Shown here one piece after another: positions 54,960 to 63,734 of a stretch of 64,000 bases of DNA. This DNA is from Roseimaritima multifibrata (GTDB lineage: Bacteria > Planctomycetota > Planctomycetia > Pirellulales > Pirellulaceae), in NCBI RefSeq assembly GCF_007741495.1, contig NZ_CP036262.1, positions 682,001 through 746,000 on the forward strand, read 5' to 3'. The notes beneath the pieces were generated by a model that did no database searches, had not been told where the DNA came from, and saw nothing but the letters and a program-made list of their open reading frames with translations. Numbering within the stretch: position 1 is the stretch's first letter; every line of letters starts with the position of its first letter. A program made the position numbers and the translations under genes.

Positions 54960-55754
54960 ACTATTCTCCTGTTCAGTTGTGGTGAAAGTCTGTTAGCGTT
55001 TCTTGCCCACATACCCCATCTTCTGCCGACTTGTAATCCTACCCCTGCCGGTGGGCGGTTGTAAGTGCCCATCTGACAGGTTGAGTTAAAGAAGGCGCCC
55101 TTCTGTTTAGCGAGTGAACTCGCTTCTTTGACTAGTTCTTGAAGGCTTAAAAGGGGGGCTTTGGTTGCGAATGCCGCCATAAGGTTGATTAGGTTGGCAA
55201 AACTTTATCGCTTGACTATCCGGTGTCTAGGCGTAGCGACAATATGGAGGCAGCGGAACCGAGGGGAGAGACAGGCCCAAGTCACTTCAGTTTTCTCTTT
55301 GGTTGGGAAGACGCTTGGTCAGCCCGTTGAGCTGCTAGCTTTTGATTTCCTCGGAAGGGGGCAAACGGTTGGTGGATCGTCCGGGCGGACGCCATGAGTT
55401 GGATTCTAGTTTGATCCCCAGCGGAGGGGCATTCTCTGGTCTGTGGATGAACCATTTTGCGAACAAGCTAAACCGTGCTTCTGTAGAAGCTGATTCGTGA
55501 CAGACCGATAGCGGGGGGAGGGCTGGCACATCGCGGGCCCTGTTGCTATTGATCTCTGCCGGAAGGCGATTTCCCAAATTTGTAAAGCGAAACCTAATGC
55601 GATCTCTTGCCATTTAGCGTCATGCGACTATTTGTTAGCAGAGGGTTGATCGCGGCAAGTGGCGGGTTAAGTTAGGCAGTAAGGAACGTTCGGGATCCCC
55701 CGAAATGACTGTTTCCCTGCCTTTACCCCCACCTACCTATAGGGTCTCCCACCT
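54960..55754. other. Large divergent intergenic region between two PEP-CTERM genes
   Basis: 795 bp without a supported gene; a 78-codon frame at 55161 looks random. Two small palindromes are present: AGAAGG-CGC-CCTTCT (55090-55104) and GCGAGT-GA-ACTCGC (55110-55123), only six bases apart. They lie about 130-165 bp upstream of the minus-strand gene start and may be regulatory. A long leader or an unannotated RNA is possible. Confidence 0.4.
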
Positions 55755-56531
55755 ATGATCTTTAAGTCACTCGCTGTTGCTGGCTTGTTAACTTGCATGG
55801 TCACTCAGACCGCGTCCGCCGGCTTTATTTTGTACAATATTCGCAACGGAGCTTCGGGCGCCGCGGGGGTCAGCGGGCTTCCCAATGGACCGTACGATAT
55901 TGCAATCACCGAAGGAGGACAAAAAGTTGGCCTTGGATCTTCGGACATCGATGGTTCCAAGCTGAAGAACATTGGCAACCTGGCAATCACACGGACAGAC
56001 GATAGGACTGGTATGGCAGCGGGCCCTTTCTCCGCGCCTTACCTGAATTTTTGGATTACCGACGGAACGAACTACGCCGTCGTAGCCAACGAGCCTTCCA
56101 ATGCAGCGTTTCAGCCACTTTTCAATAACGGCTACGACTTGACCTTTGCCGATCTCGCTGACAAGACCGCAAAGGTCTTTGAGAACGCCGACACATCTTG
56201 GTTGCCCAATAATGGCGTCGGGCTGACTTTCGCCGACCTGGGGGAATTGGTCATTCAAGCTCCTACCATCGCTGAATTAGGCGTCGGTTGGGCCGGACTT
56301 GGTACTGGGGCACCTCGTGAGCTAGGAACCAATGTTGCATACGGTGTGAACTGGATATTCGGGGACACTTTGGAAAATTATGTTTCCGGGGGCCCAGGGT
56401 ATGCAGTCAGCAGCCCTAGTGTCACGGCTGCTGTTCCTGAGCCCAGTTCATTGGTGATCGCCTGCTGCGGATTGGTAGCTGCCGGCGTGAGTTTTCGCCG
56501 ACGCAAGCGTGCTGCCGTCGCAGCGGTTTAG
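55755..56531 (+). CDS. PEP-CTERM sorted exported protein
   Basis: 258 residues. The Sec signal ends near TASAG, and the C-terminus is VPEPSSLVIACCGLVAAGVS followed by RRRKR, a textbook PEP-CTERM signal. The middle is Gly/Asn-rich with no family I recognise; DLTFADLADKT and GLTFADLGELV are internal repeats about 60 residues apart. Two Cys lie in the sorting helix. It is transcribed away from the other PEP-CTERM gene. A perfect 25-bp hairpin follows 105 bp after its stop. Confidence 0.8.
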   Translation: MIFKSLAVAGLLTCMVTQTASAGFILYNIRNGASGAAGVSGLPNGPYDIAITEGGQKVGLGSSDIDGSKLKNIGNLAITRTDDRTGMAAGPFSAPYLNFWITDGTNYAVVANEPSNAAFQPLFNNGYDLTFADLADKTAKVFENADTSWLPNNGVGLTFADLGELVIQAPTIAELGVGWAGLGTGAPRELGTNVAYGVNWIFGDTLENYVSGGPGYAVSSPSVTAAVPEPSSLVIACCGLVAAGVSFRRRKRAAVAAV

Positions 56532-56636
56532 TCGTTGCAAGGAATCGTAGAAGCCCGTCTCAGTACGGCCTGTCGATTTAATCCAAAGCGGCGAAAGATT
56601 GTAGCCTTTCGCTCCGCAACGGCGTAGCGTTAATTA

Positions 56637-56695
56637 GCGTAGTGGACGAGGCAACGAGTCCTGCAAAACGGGACTCGTTGCCTCGTCCACTACGC
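56637..56695. repeat. Perfect 25-bp hairpin
   Basis: Arms 56637-56661 and 56671-56695 are perfect complements with a 9-base loop (TGCAAAACG). It begins with GCGTAGTGGACGAGG. No T run follows, and the stem is longer than typical terminators. A dispersed GCCTTTCGCTCCGC arm sits just before it at 56604-56617. Confidence 0.85.
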
Positions 56696-56751
56696 CAGCA
56701 ATGAACTTCTAGCGTGGGAGGCTTGTCGAGCTCACGGCCTGAGTATTTTCT

Positions 56752-56903
56752 CCGAGTCTCCGAGTCTCCGAGTCTCCGAGTCTCCGAGTCTCCGAGTCTC
56801 CGAGTCTCCGAGTCTCCGAGTCTCCGAGTCTCCGAGTCTCCGAGTCTCCGTGTCTCCGTGTCTCCGTGTCTCCGTGTCTCCGTGTCTCCGTGTCTCCGTG
56901 TCT
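56752..56903 (+). repeat. Octanucleotide minisatellite (CCGAGTCT)12(CCGTGTCT)7
   Basis: Nineteen tandem 8-bp units. The first 12 are CCGAGTCT and the last seven are CCGTGTCT, with a single switch point at 56848 and no mixing. Because 8 is not a multiple of 3, all six frames stay open, giving spurious peptides such as RRHGDTET. The array lies between convergent genes (56531 and 56938). Copy number is expected to vary by slippage. Confidence 0.95.
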
Positions 56904-56937
56904 CCTAATCATCCAGCAACCTGATCCGCTTTACGTC

Positions 56938-57495
56938 TTAACCCCCAGCTTTCTGCTCGATCATCAGCTTGATCATGGCCCTGCAGAAATCGGGGAGGTC
57001 GTCGGGGCGGCGACTGCTGATGTGATGCCCGTCGACGACGACGCTTGCGTCTTCGAATAGGCCGCCGGCGTTGATCAGGTCGTCTTTGATTCCAGGAGAC
57101 CCCGTGACTCGGACTCCGCGGTAAACGTTCGCACTGATTGGGATCCAGCCACCGTGGCAGATCGCTGCGATCGGCTTTTTCTGCTGATCGAACTCTTGGA
57201 CCAGGCTTAAGACTTTCGGGGCTCTGCGGAGTTTGTCTGGCATGAAGCCACCGGGGACAAGCAACGCGTCAAAGTCTGTCGATTCACATTCCGCGATCGC
57301 GACATCCGATTCGCATGGATACCCGTTCTTGCCGGCGTAGGTTTGGTTCTTGGCGGGGCCAGCAACGGTGACGCTACAGCCCTCTTCGATCAAGCGTAGC
57401 TTGGGATACCAGAGTTCAAGGTCTTCATAGATTTCGCCCACGAAGGCAAGGACTCGGCAGCCCGCTAAACGTAGGTCTGTTTCGGTATTGGTCAT
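56938..57495 (-). CDS. DJ-1/PfpI family protein
   Basis: 185 residues. The nucleophile elbow is Cys113 in AAICHGG, with His114 next to it. LLVPGGFMPDKLR and VDGHHISSRRPDDLPDF are family strings, the latter typical of PfpI/YhbO glyoxalase-protease types. Residue Glu21 or Glu25 near the N-terminus would be the partner acid. Members repair glycated proteins or act as general stress proteins. It stands alone, with the minisatellite just behind its 3' end. Confidence 0.9.
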   Translation of the reverse strand: MTNTETDLRLAGCRVLAFVGEIYEDLELWYPKLRLIEEGCSVTVAGPAKNQTYAGKNGYPCESDVAIAECESTDFDALLVPGGFMPDKLRRAPKVLSLVQEFDQQKKPIAAICHGGWIPISANVYRGVRVTGSPGIKDDLINAGGLFEDASVVVDGHHISSRRPDDLPDFCRAMIKLMIEQKAGG

Positions 57496-57964
57496 CGATT
57501 TTCTTGTTTTCTAGTGCTAGTCAATGCGGGCTGGAACTGATTAACAGCCTTCCGCTTGGTCGATGATTATAGGCCGGGATCGCGGCGAGGGGATTTGTAA
57601 GAAAAAACGCCAGCGGTCGCTGTTTCACGCATCAATACAATGCCTGCCGAATCCGTCCACCGTGGAAGGCAGCAATCAATAAGTGACGGTTTCCGAGTGA
57701 GGTTACAAATCAGCGACGCGCCTCGTGCCCCCGCTACAGTAATGGAGCGAGAACCACCGTCTGGCGAGGGTGGTGAGGTAGCTACGCTCGCCAGAGCGTG
57801 GACAGGCGGCAATGCGTCACGGGTAAATTTCACGTCCTCCCCGCAAAAGGTCGCTCGACGCTCGCGGCAACTCACACCGTAATCATTATCTCGGTTAGAC
57901 TATCCGCAATGGGTTTGGCGGAAGCATTTTTGAATACATCACACAGTCGTCGAGGGCTTAGAGC
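57496..57964. other. Intergenic region with dispersed repeat
   Basis: 469 bp between divergent genes. It holds a copy (57778-57801) of the dispersed repeat with core TCGCCAGAGCGTGG, preceded by CCACCGTCTGGCGAGGGTGG. A similar pair, in the other order, occurs at 61505-61555. Translations give the peptide ATLARAW in both, a sign of repeat DNA rather than genes. No gene is supported. Confidence 0.5.
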
Positions 57965-58570
57965 ATGGTTGGTTTAGGGATTGGTTTGGGCGTCGTCGTC
58001 GTCTTTGTGCTAATGATGGTGATGTACGGTGTCGGCGTATTCAACACACTGGTCTCGCTGCGGGAAAGGTACAAAAATGCGTTTTCTCAAATCGAAGTGC
58101 AGCTTAAACGGCGATATGACCTGATCCCCAACCTGGTCGACACCGCAAAGGGGTACATGAAGCACGAGTCCGAGACTCTTGAGAACGTCATCAAGGCCCG
58201 AAACGCGGCATCGGGTGCCGTTCAGGCGGCCAGCGCCGCACCTGGTGACCCGGATGCCATGAAGGGGTTGATGGGGGCCGAGACGGCTTTGTCGGGGGCA
58301 ATGAGCAAGTTCAGTGTCGTGATGGAAGCCTATCCGGACCTCAAGGCCAACGAAAACATGATGCAGCTTTCCGAGGAACTGACCAGTACCGAAAACAAAG
58401 TCGCGTTCGCTCGCCAGGGCTATAACGACGCGGTCACCAGCTACAACGTGGCTCGGCAAAAGTTCCCTGCGATCGTGTTTGCATCGATGTTTGGACATCC
58501 TGAGAATGCCGAGCTCCTTGAATTCAAGGATAGTGCTGAGTTCCAGGCAGCTCCCAAGGTATCTTTCTAG
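57965..58570 (+). CDS. LemA family membrane protein
   Basis: 201 residues. One N-terminal membrane helix (GVVVVFVLMMVMYGVGV) is followed by the LemA helical bundle: YKNAFSQIEVQLKRRYDLIP, NLVDTAKGYMKHE, and the C-terminal TSTENKVAFARQGYNDAV and YNVARQKFP. LemA proteins commonly pair with M48/HtpX or TPM-domain proteins, which fits the M48 gene 68 bp downstream. Function is poorly defined. GAGGG lies about eight bases before the start. Confidence 0.92.
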   Translation: MVGLGIGLGVVVVFVLMMVMYGVGVFNTLVSLRERYKNAFSQIEVQLKRRYDLIPNLVDTAKGYMKHESETLENVIKARNAASGAVQAASAAPGDPDAMKGLMGAETALSGAMSKFSVVMEAYPDLKANENMMQLSEELTSTENKVAFARQGYNDAVTSYNVARQKFPAIVFASMFGHPENAELLEFKDSAEFQAAPKVSF

Positions 58571-58638
58571 CCCATCCTCTTTTGAAATGGACAGGCAAAT
58601 TTGTCGAGTGAATTCCTTGGAACTGGGTTTCTGACGAG

Positions 58639-60561
58639 ATGGACTTTTTTGAACACCAGGATCGGGCGCGCCGAAATTCCAAGAAGCTCACTTTCCTGTT
58701 CATTCTGGCTGTGATTGGAGTTGTCCTCTCGGTCTACGTACTGCTTGGCCTCGCGGTCACAGGGTACAACGTCAAGATGGCCGATCAGGATAAGAACATT
58801 GACCTGATCGCGTTGCTTACCAACTGGCAAATCCTGCTGACGGTTGGGGGAGGCACGTTGTTACTGGTCGGGGGGGCAAGTGCCTATCGCATTTCGTCGT
58901 TGCAAGGAGGCGGACAGGTTGTCGCTTCCAGTCTGGGTGGACGTCCCCTACAGCAATCCACCACCGACCGTGACGAACGTCGCGTGTTAAATGTGGTTGA
59001 GGAAATGGCAATCGCTTCTGGGATTCCGGTCCCTCCCGTATTCCTGCTGGAAGAAGAGGGGATCAACGCTTTCGCGGCCGGTTATACCCCACAAGATGCC
59101 GTCATTGGCGTGACACGAGGGTGCGTGCAGACCATGACCCGCGACGAACTTCAGGGGGTGATGGCCCACGAGTTCAGTCATATTCTTAATGGTGACATGC
59201 GGATGAACATCCGCATGATTGGCTACATCTACGGCATCATGGTCATTGGATTTATCGGCTGGCAAGTTTTCCGCATCGCCCTCTATTCGGGAGGATCGCG
59301 GCGAAACAATAAGGATTCCAGTCCGATCCCGCTGATCGTGATCGGTGGTGGGCTGATTGCGATTGGGGCCATTGGAGTCTTTTTCGGAAACTGGATCAAA
59401 GCATCCTTCAGCCGGCAACGTGAATTCCTGGCGGATGCATCGGCGGTTCAGTTCACCCGTAACCCGCATGGGATTGCTGGTGCATTGATGCAGATCGGCG
59501 CCAGTCCCGTTCATGGTGAAATCAAAAATCCCGCCGCTCCCGAGTTCAGCCACATGTATTTCGCCACCGGCGCGACCACGATGTTCTCTGGCTTGTTCGC
59601 GACGCACCCGCCACTCGAACAACGAATCCTGCGCATCGAGCCTCGCTGGGATGGCAAATTCCCGAAGAGACGAAGTCCAAAATCGGTGGTCGCTGCATCC
59701 GATGCGAGTGCCGAGAAAGAAGAATCAAGGAAAAAGAAAATCGCAAAAGGAGTGACCATTCTGGCTGGTATTGAAGCGATCGGGCAACCGACGCCTTCGC
59801 ACCTGTCGCTGGCACATAAGTTGATTTCTGAAATCCCCGACGCAATCAAAGAAGCAAGCCGTAACCCGTACGGTGCGCGAGCGGTTTTGTATGCGTTGCT
59901 GCTGAATCGGGAGCCCGTTGCCCGGCGGCAGCAATTGGCGCAGCTTGAACAGCACGCGGAACGTGGTTTAGCAAAAATGACCGAAGCCATTGCGGCGGAA
60001 ATTTCGAAACTGGATGAGCAGCATCGCTTGCCGCTGGTCGACATGACGTTGGGGGCGCTCAAGTCACTCTCGCCAACTCAGTACAATGGGTTCATGGCCA
60101 ATCTGGACGTTTTAATCAAAGCGGATAACAAGATTGAGCTTTTTGAATGGGTCGTGGTTCGCGTTGTCCATCATCATCTGGGGCCACCTGATCGCTCGCG
60201 GCCTAAGTACCACTCGCTGGAAAAAGTCTCCGCTCAATGCAGCATGTTGCTCTCTTCGCTGGCTTGGGCCGGTCAAGGCGAACCCGCTGCAGTCCAATCC
60301 GCCTTTGACGCGGGGGCTAACGCGCTGAACGTCTCTGGTTTGACGCTCCTACCGCCAGATAAAATGAGGCTTTCGGAATTGGGGAAGGCGCTGGACGTTC
60401 TGGACCTTGTCGACATGAGTCTGAAAAAGTCGTTGATCCAGGCATGTGCAGAGTGCATCGTTGCCGACCATCAAGTCACGGCTGGCGAAGCCGAGTTGAT
60501 GCGGGCGATCGCCGACTCGTTCGGCTGCCCGATGCCACCGTTGTTTCCGCCCGGTTCATGA
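58639..60561 (+). CDS. M48 (HtpX-like) zinc metallopeptidase with C-terminal TerB-like region
   Basis: 640 residues. Two N-terminal helices (about 15-75) precede the peptidase domain, with zinc motif HEFSH at about 177-181 (MAHEFSHILNGDMRM) and the third ligand in SRQREFLADASAVQFTR. Two further helices lie between. After about residue 350 a long cytoplasmic-looking extension follows. Its end (AECIVADHQVTAGEAELMR, then AIADSFGCPMPP) resembles a TerB-like domain. Ordinary HtpX is about 290 residues, so the extension is unusual. It probably degrades damaged membrane proteins, together with the upstream LemA protein. Confidence 0.88.
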   Translation: MDFFEHQDRARRNSKKLTFLFILAVIGVVLSVYVLLGLAVTGYNVKMADQDKNIDLIALLTNWQILLTVGGGTLLLVGGASAYRISSLQGGGQVVASSLGGRPLQQSTTDRDERRVLNVVEEMAIASGIPVPPVFLLEEEGINAFAAGYTPQDAVIGVTRGCVQTMTRDELQGVMAHEFSHILNGDMRMNIRMIGYIYGIMVIGFIGWQVFRIALYSGGSRRNNKDSSPIPLIVIGGGLIAIGAIGVFFGNWIKASFSRQREFLADASAVQFTRNPHGIAGALMQIGASPVHGEIKNPAAPEFSHMYFATGATTMFSGLFATHPPLEQRILRIEPRWDGKFPKRRSPKSVVAASDASAEKEESRKKKIAKGVTILAGIEAIGQPTPSHLSLAHKLISEIPDAIKEASRNPYGARAVLYALLLNREPVARRQQLAQLEQHAERGLAKMTEAIAAEISKLDEQHRLPLVDMTLGALKSLSPTQYNGFMANLDVLIKADNKIELFEWVVVRVVHHHLGPPDRSRPKYHSLEKVSAQCSMLLSSLAWAGQGEPAAVQSAFDAGANALNVSGLTLLPPDKMRLSELGKALDVLDLVDMSLKKSLIQACAECIVADHQVTAGEAELMRAIADSFGCPMPPLFPPGS

Positions 60562-60697
60562 TTTGATTATGGGAAATTACGGTGACTTTGTTAGCGTCTT
60601 AGCCGAGCCGACGCTGCAAAAATCGATGGCGTTAAATAACGTGTCTGATGGTAAGCGTCATTCGGCTCAGCGCCCGTTTCACCGAGGTATTTACTGA

Positions 60698-61396
60698 ATG
60701 CTGCCTTACGTCGTTCCCATGCTCGCGTTCCTGCTGGTCCTTCAACTGGAAGGGGTTGCACCTGCGGATTTCGCCTTGTTGCTGTACGTGCTGCGTGTAG
60801 TGGCTCCGGTCGGAGCTTTGGCATACTTTTGGTCCCAAGGCTGCTATCGCGAATTGCGATTGAAGTTGAGTTGGATGACAGTAAGCGATCTGCTTGTCGG
60901 GGTGGCATTGGCCGCGATGTGGATTCTGCCTTACGTGTTGTTTCCGCAGCTTAGGCCTAGTGGTGCGGATGCCGAATTCGATCCAACGATGTTCGGCGTC
61001 GCTTGGGTATCGTGGGTTCTGGCGTTGCGAATGATCGGCTATGCGATGGTCACGCCGGTAATGGAAGAACTTTTCATGCGCAGCTTCGTGATGCGTTACG
61101 CCGATGTTTACGACGGCGACCAGGATTTTCGCAAGCTGCCCCTGGCGAGGTTTACCTGGCGCAGCTTCATCGTGGTGGTCGTCGTCTTTATGGGCACGCA
61201 CATGATGTGGGAGTGGTGGGTCATGTTGCCGTGGGCCGTACTGACGAACCTGTGGTTCTATTATCGAAAAGATCTGTTCGCGATCATCGTGGTTCACGCC
61301 GCGACCAATGCTTCGATCCTGCTGGCGGCAATCTTTGCCAGCGACCTGTTCTCTGACGGCGTTGGCGGCAAGCTGTCTCTTTGGTTCCTCGTGTAA
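60698..61396 (+). CDS. CPBP-family (CAAX protease-like) membrane protease, PEP-CTERM-associated type
   Basis: 232 residues with about seven membrane helices. The glutamate motif is PVMEELFMRSFVMR (about 119-132), where the EExxxR pattern and later FMGTHMMWEWW and HAATNASI form the active site. The form resembles the CAAX-protease-related group found with PEP-CTERM/exosortase systems. Two PEP-CTERM proteins lie nearby at 54216 and 55755. An in-frame TGA directly before the ATG fixes the start. The substrate is unknown. Confidence 0.8.
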   Translation: MLPYVVPMLAFLLVLQLEGVAPADFALLLYVLRVVAPVGALAYFWSQGCYRELRLKLSWMTVSDLLVGVALAAMWILPYVLFPQLRPSGADAEFDPTMFGVAWVSWVLALRMIGYAMVTPVMEELFMRSFVMRYADVYDGDQDFRKLPLARFTWRSFIVVVVVFMGTHMMWEWWVMLPWAVLTNLWFYYRKDLFAIIVVHAATNASILLAAIFASDLFSDGVGGKLSLWFLV

Positions 61397-61634
61397 GACC
61401 GATGATCTGTTTTCCCGGGTCGGCCGGGGCGGCCACTAACTTGTGTAGCCAAAGGCCGTACAATAGGAGTGTTTGTTGCTACGGAAGAAGCGGGAAATAT
61501 CGGTCGTCGCTACACTCGCCAGAGCGTGGAATCCACCTTCTGGCGAAGGTAGCTGCGTTTTAGATCCGACACTTGGATTCTGCTCCTTCCTCGCTGACAT
61601 TCATTCGTTCCAAGTCCCCTTTTGGATCCAGGCC
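61397..61634. other. Intergenic region with dispersed repeat
   Basis: It contains the repeat copy 61505-61529 (core TCGCCAGAGCGTGG), followed by CCACCTTCTGGCGAAGGTAG. The arms CGCCAGA and TCTGGCG are inverted with respect to each other. The frame of the next gene extends through here only because the repeat is open; this part is not considered coding. Confidence 0.5.
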
Positions 61635-61850
61635 ATGCCCTGCCAGCACCTACAAGAATTGTTTGATCTGTGTAAGAAACACGATTTGCACATCGCCGGT
61701 CGCGATGCGGTGAAGATCGTGTGCCGACAATGCGAACAGCAAGAGGTCTGCCCATCGTCATTGACCGATGGCGAGCAGGTCATCACCGAGATTCGGCAAC
61801 CGATGGCGAGCCGAACGACCGATACAAAAACGGTTTCGGGCGACTCTTGA
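61635..61850 (+). CDS. Small cysteine-rich (zinc-ribbon-like) protein
   Basis: 71 residues from the ATG at 61635; the longer frame from 61473 runs through repeat DNA. The core is HLQELFDLCKKHDLHIAGRD followed by VKIVCRQCEQQEVCPS, giving one early Cys and a CxxC...C cluster that could hold zinc with a His. The C-terminal 20 residues are polar and disordered. I do not recognise a named family. It may be a translation- or envelope-related small zinc protein, but nothing around it says which. Confidence 0.55.
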   Translation: MPCQHLQELFDLCKKHDLHIAGRDAVKIVCRQCEQQEVCPSSLTDGEQVITEIRQPMASRTTDTKTVSGDS

Positions 61851-61927
61851 TTCTTCGTTCTGGCATACGGTTCGGCAGCTTGGGCCGCTTCGGTTGAAGC
61901 CGTGCAGAATTCGTATGTGGCGAACTT

Positions 61928-62746
61928 TCAAGGCAGTTCATCGAACGTGTAGAACCGTAATCCCCGTTCCTTGGCTTTGCTGAAGAGACGGGCGAGCGCT
62001 TCGGGAGTCACGAAATTGCCGGTGCCCGTTTCAGAAATGCCGTGCGCGTACAGCACGATGATCTCTCGATTCTTTGCGGCTCGTTCAAACGCTCCGTCTA
62101 TCTGCGCGTACGTGCGATCGGGCTGCGATGGCGTGTGGTCGATGCCCTTGCCGTAAAGGCACCCACGTTCAGCGATTTCTGCTGCCGGGACAAAAAATGT
62201 GTTGTCTTCACTTAAGCGTTTGTCGGCAGCGATATTCTTGCCCGTTCGCAAGTGCCGAAACACTTTCAGCAGTGCCTCGTCCGTCGCGGCATTGTTGCGG
62301 CTCATCGGATATGCAAACGATACCGGAGCGACGTCTGCTGCCTTGAATTCTTTCAGCTGCGGATGGATTTCACGATGTAGAAAAGCTTCCGGCGAGGCCT
62401 CTTTGAAATACTCAACCGCTTTTAGATGATTGACACTGTGCGACCCGATCGCATGCCCGTGATCCCTCAGTTGTTGAATCGTGTCTCGGGCTCGGGCATC
62501 GATTGTACCGCTGATGAAGAACGTCGCTTTGACTCCATATTCGTCGAACAATGGCAACGCCTTGATCCAGTCCTTGAAGTTGCGGTCATCGAAGGTCATC
62601 ACGACACCCCCTTCGGTTAACGTCTTTGGCGTACGCGAAAGACGTTGATTCGATGTCGGCGGCGCATCGTCGCCTGCATAGGCAGGCGTCGATAGAACGG
62701 CCACTACCAGAGCCCAAGCGAATCGATGCACCAGGATGTCCTTCAA
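61928..62746 (-). CDS. Polysaccharide deacetylase (NodB-homology)
   Basis: 272 residues with a signal peptide (FAWALVVAVLSTPAYAG). The NodB domain has the catalytic pair Asp53-Asp54 (MTFDDRNF) and the metal histidines His103 and His107 (HSVNH). FAYPMSRN is motif 3, and IIVLYAHGISE and FYTFDELP are motif 5-like strings. It removes N- or O-acetyl groups from polysaccharide outside the cytoplasm. It starts 4 bp behind the DUF3500 gene, so the two form an operon. Confidence 0.92.
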   Translation of the reverse strand: MKDILVHRFAWALVVAVLSTPAYAGDDAPPTSNQRLSRTPKTLTEGGVVMTFDDRNFKDWIKALPLFDEYGVKATFFISGTIDARARDTIQQLRDHGHAIGSHSVNHLKAVEYFKEASPEAFLHREIHPQLKEFKAADVAPVSFAYPMSRNNAATDEALLKVFRHLRTGKNIAADKRLSEDNTFFVPAAEIAERGCLYGKGIDHTPSQPDRTYAQIDGAFERAAKNREIIVLYAHGISETGTGNFVTPEALARLFSKAKERGLRFYTFDELP

Positions 62747-62750
62747 CGGT

Positions 62751-63734
62751 TTACGACTTCACGCCGATGTTGATATAAGCGTGAACGTGCGGGGCGCCGC
62801 GGAAATGCCAAACCAATGACGGGCCTTCGACTCGCCAAATATCCCAGACGCGGTCATCGTCGATGTCCTCTTCTTGATAGAAGGCCATGTGCAGCTGATC
62901 CATTCCTCCACTGCTTTTCAGGATCTCCATCACCTCATCCACGTCGTCTTCTCGATAGGGCGCCAGCAAGACCTTTAGAGTCGATTCGACCAGCTCTTTT
63001 TGGTCACTGGCAAGTTTGTTGACGGCGATCCCTGGAAAATGGCCGCTAGGTCCTTGCAGTTGCACGGCCGATTCTTTGGGAGCCTTCGTTTGCAGTGCCA
63101 GTTTGGCTTGATCGGCATCCAGAGCCTGGAAAACTTTATTCGTCTGCTGGGTTTGGTAATAGAAGAGGTTGTCAGACGGAACTTCTTCGCCATGCCCATA
63201 AACAATCGGGCCGCCGAAGGCCGCTTTGTCGACTCGGTTGCCGTCGGCTCGCATCGTGAGGTGCCGTCCGGTCATTTCAAATTGGAACTGGTCGGTGCCC
63301 GGTTCGCCAAACAAGGCGAAGCTGTAGTTTTCCATACCGGCGTCGTCTTCATCCATCTGTCGGATCAAACGTTGGTAACCATCTGCGGAAGTGATGTTGC
63401 GCACGATCTGGTCGATCAGCGTTCGCTGTTGCTTGGAGAAAAGATCGTCCCCAATGGTCGCTTTGGTGATGTGCCAGTTCGGATTGATTTTACGACGGTC
63501 GGCATGATCAAACGGTCGCCAGACGATTTCTTTCTGTTTATCTGAGAGCGAGCCGTACAGTTCTGCGACGAAGGTCTCGGCTGAGGTTTCAGGCGATCCT
63601 GCGGAATGAGCAAACCGAGCGTCGAAGAGGCCGACTGAGGCAACCCCCGCGGCGACGGTTCCACCAAGTTTAACAAAGTCTCGCCGAGCAACTCGCTGGC
63701 CATCGGGACGATTCATGTTCATCGTAAAGCTCAT
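62751..63734 (-). CDS. DUF3500 exported protein
   Basis: 327 residues with a Tat signal (RRDFVKLGGTVAAG). The body matches DUF3500, with YGSLSDKQKEIVWRPFDHAD, then ALFGEPGTDQFQFEMTGRHL and GPIVYGHGEE, and the end SLVWHFRGAPHVHAYINIG. The biochemical function is unknown. It shares an operon with the polysaccharide deacetylase, which hints at work on an extracellular carbohydrate. A cluster of His and acidic residues at the C-terminus could bind metal. Confidence 0.85.
   Translation of the reverse strand: MSFTMNMNRPDGQRVARRDFVKLGGTVAAGVASVGLFDARFAHSAGSPETSAETFVAELYGSLSDKQKEIVWRPFDHADRRKINPNWHITKATIGDDLFSKQQRTLIDQIVRNITSADGYQRLIRQMDEDDAGMENYSFALFGEPGTDQFQFEMTGRHLTMRADGNRVDKAAFGGPIVYGHGEEVPSDNLFYYQTQQTNKVFQALDADQAKLALQTKAPKESAVQLQGPSGHFPGIAVNKLASDQKELVESTLKVLLAPYREDDVDEVMEILKSSGGMDQLHMAFYQEEDIDDDRVWDIWRVEGPSLVWHFRGAPHVHAYINIGVKS

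Noticed and set aside
56709-56912. Frames of RRHGDTET and SPSLRVSE repeats on both strands
   Set aside because: Produced by an 8-bp repeat that keeps every frame open; not proteins.
61473-61634. Upstream extension of the small zinc-ribbon-like gene
   Set aside because: The extension translates the dispersed repeat (ATLARAW); the ATG at 61635 is the better start.
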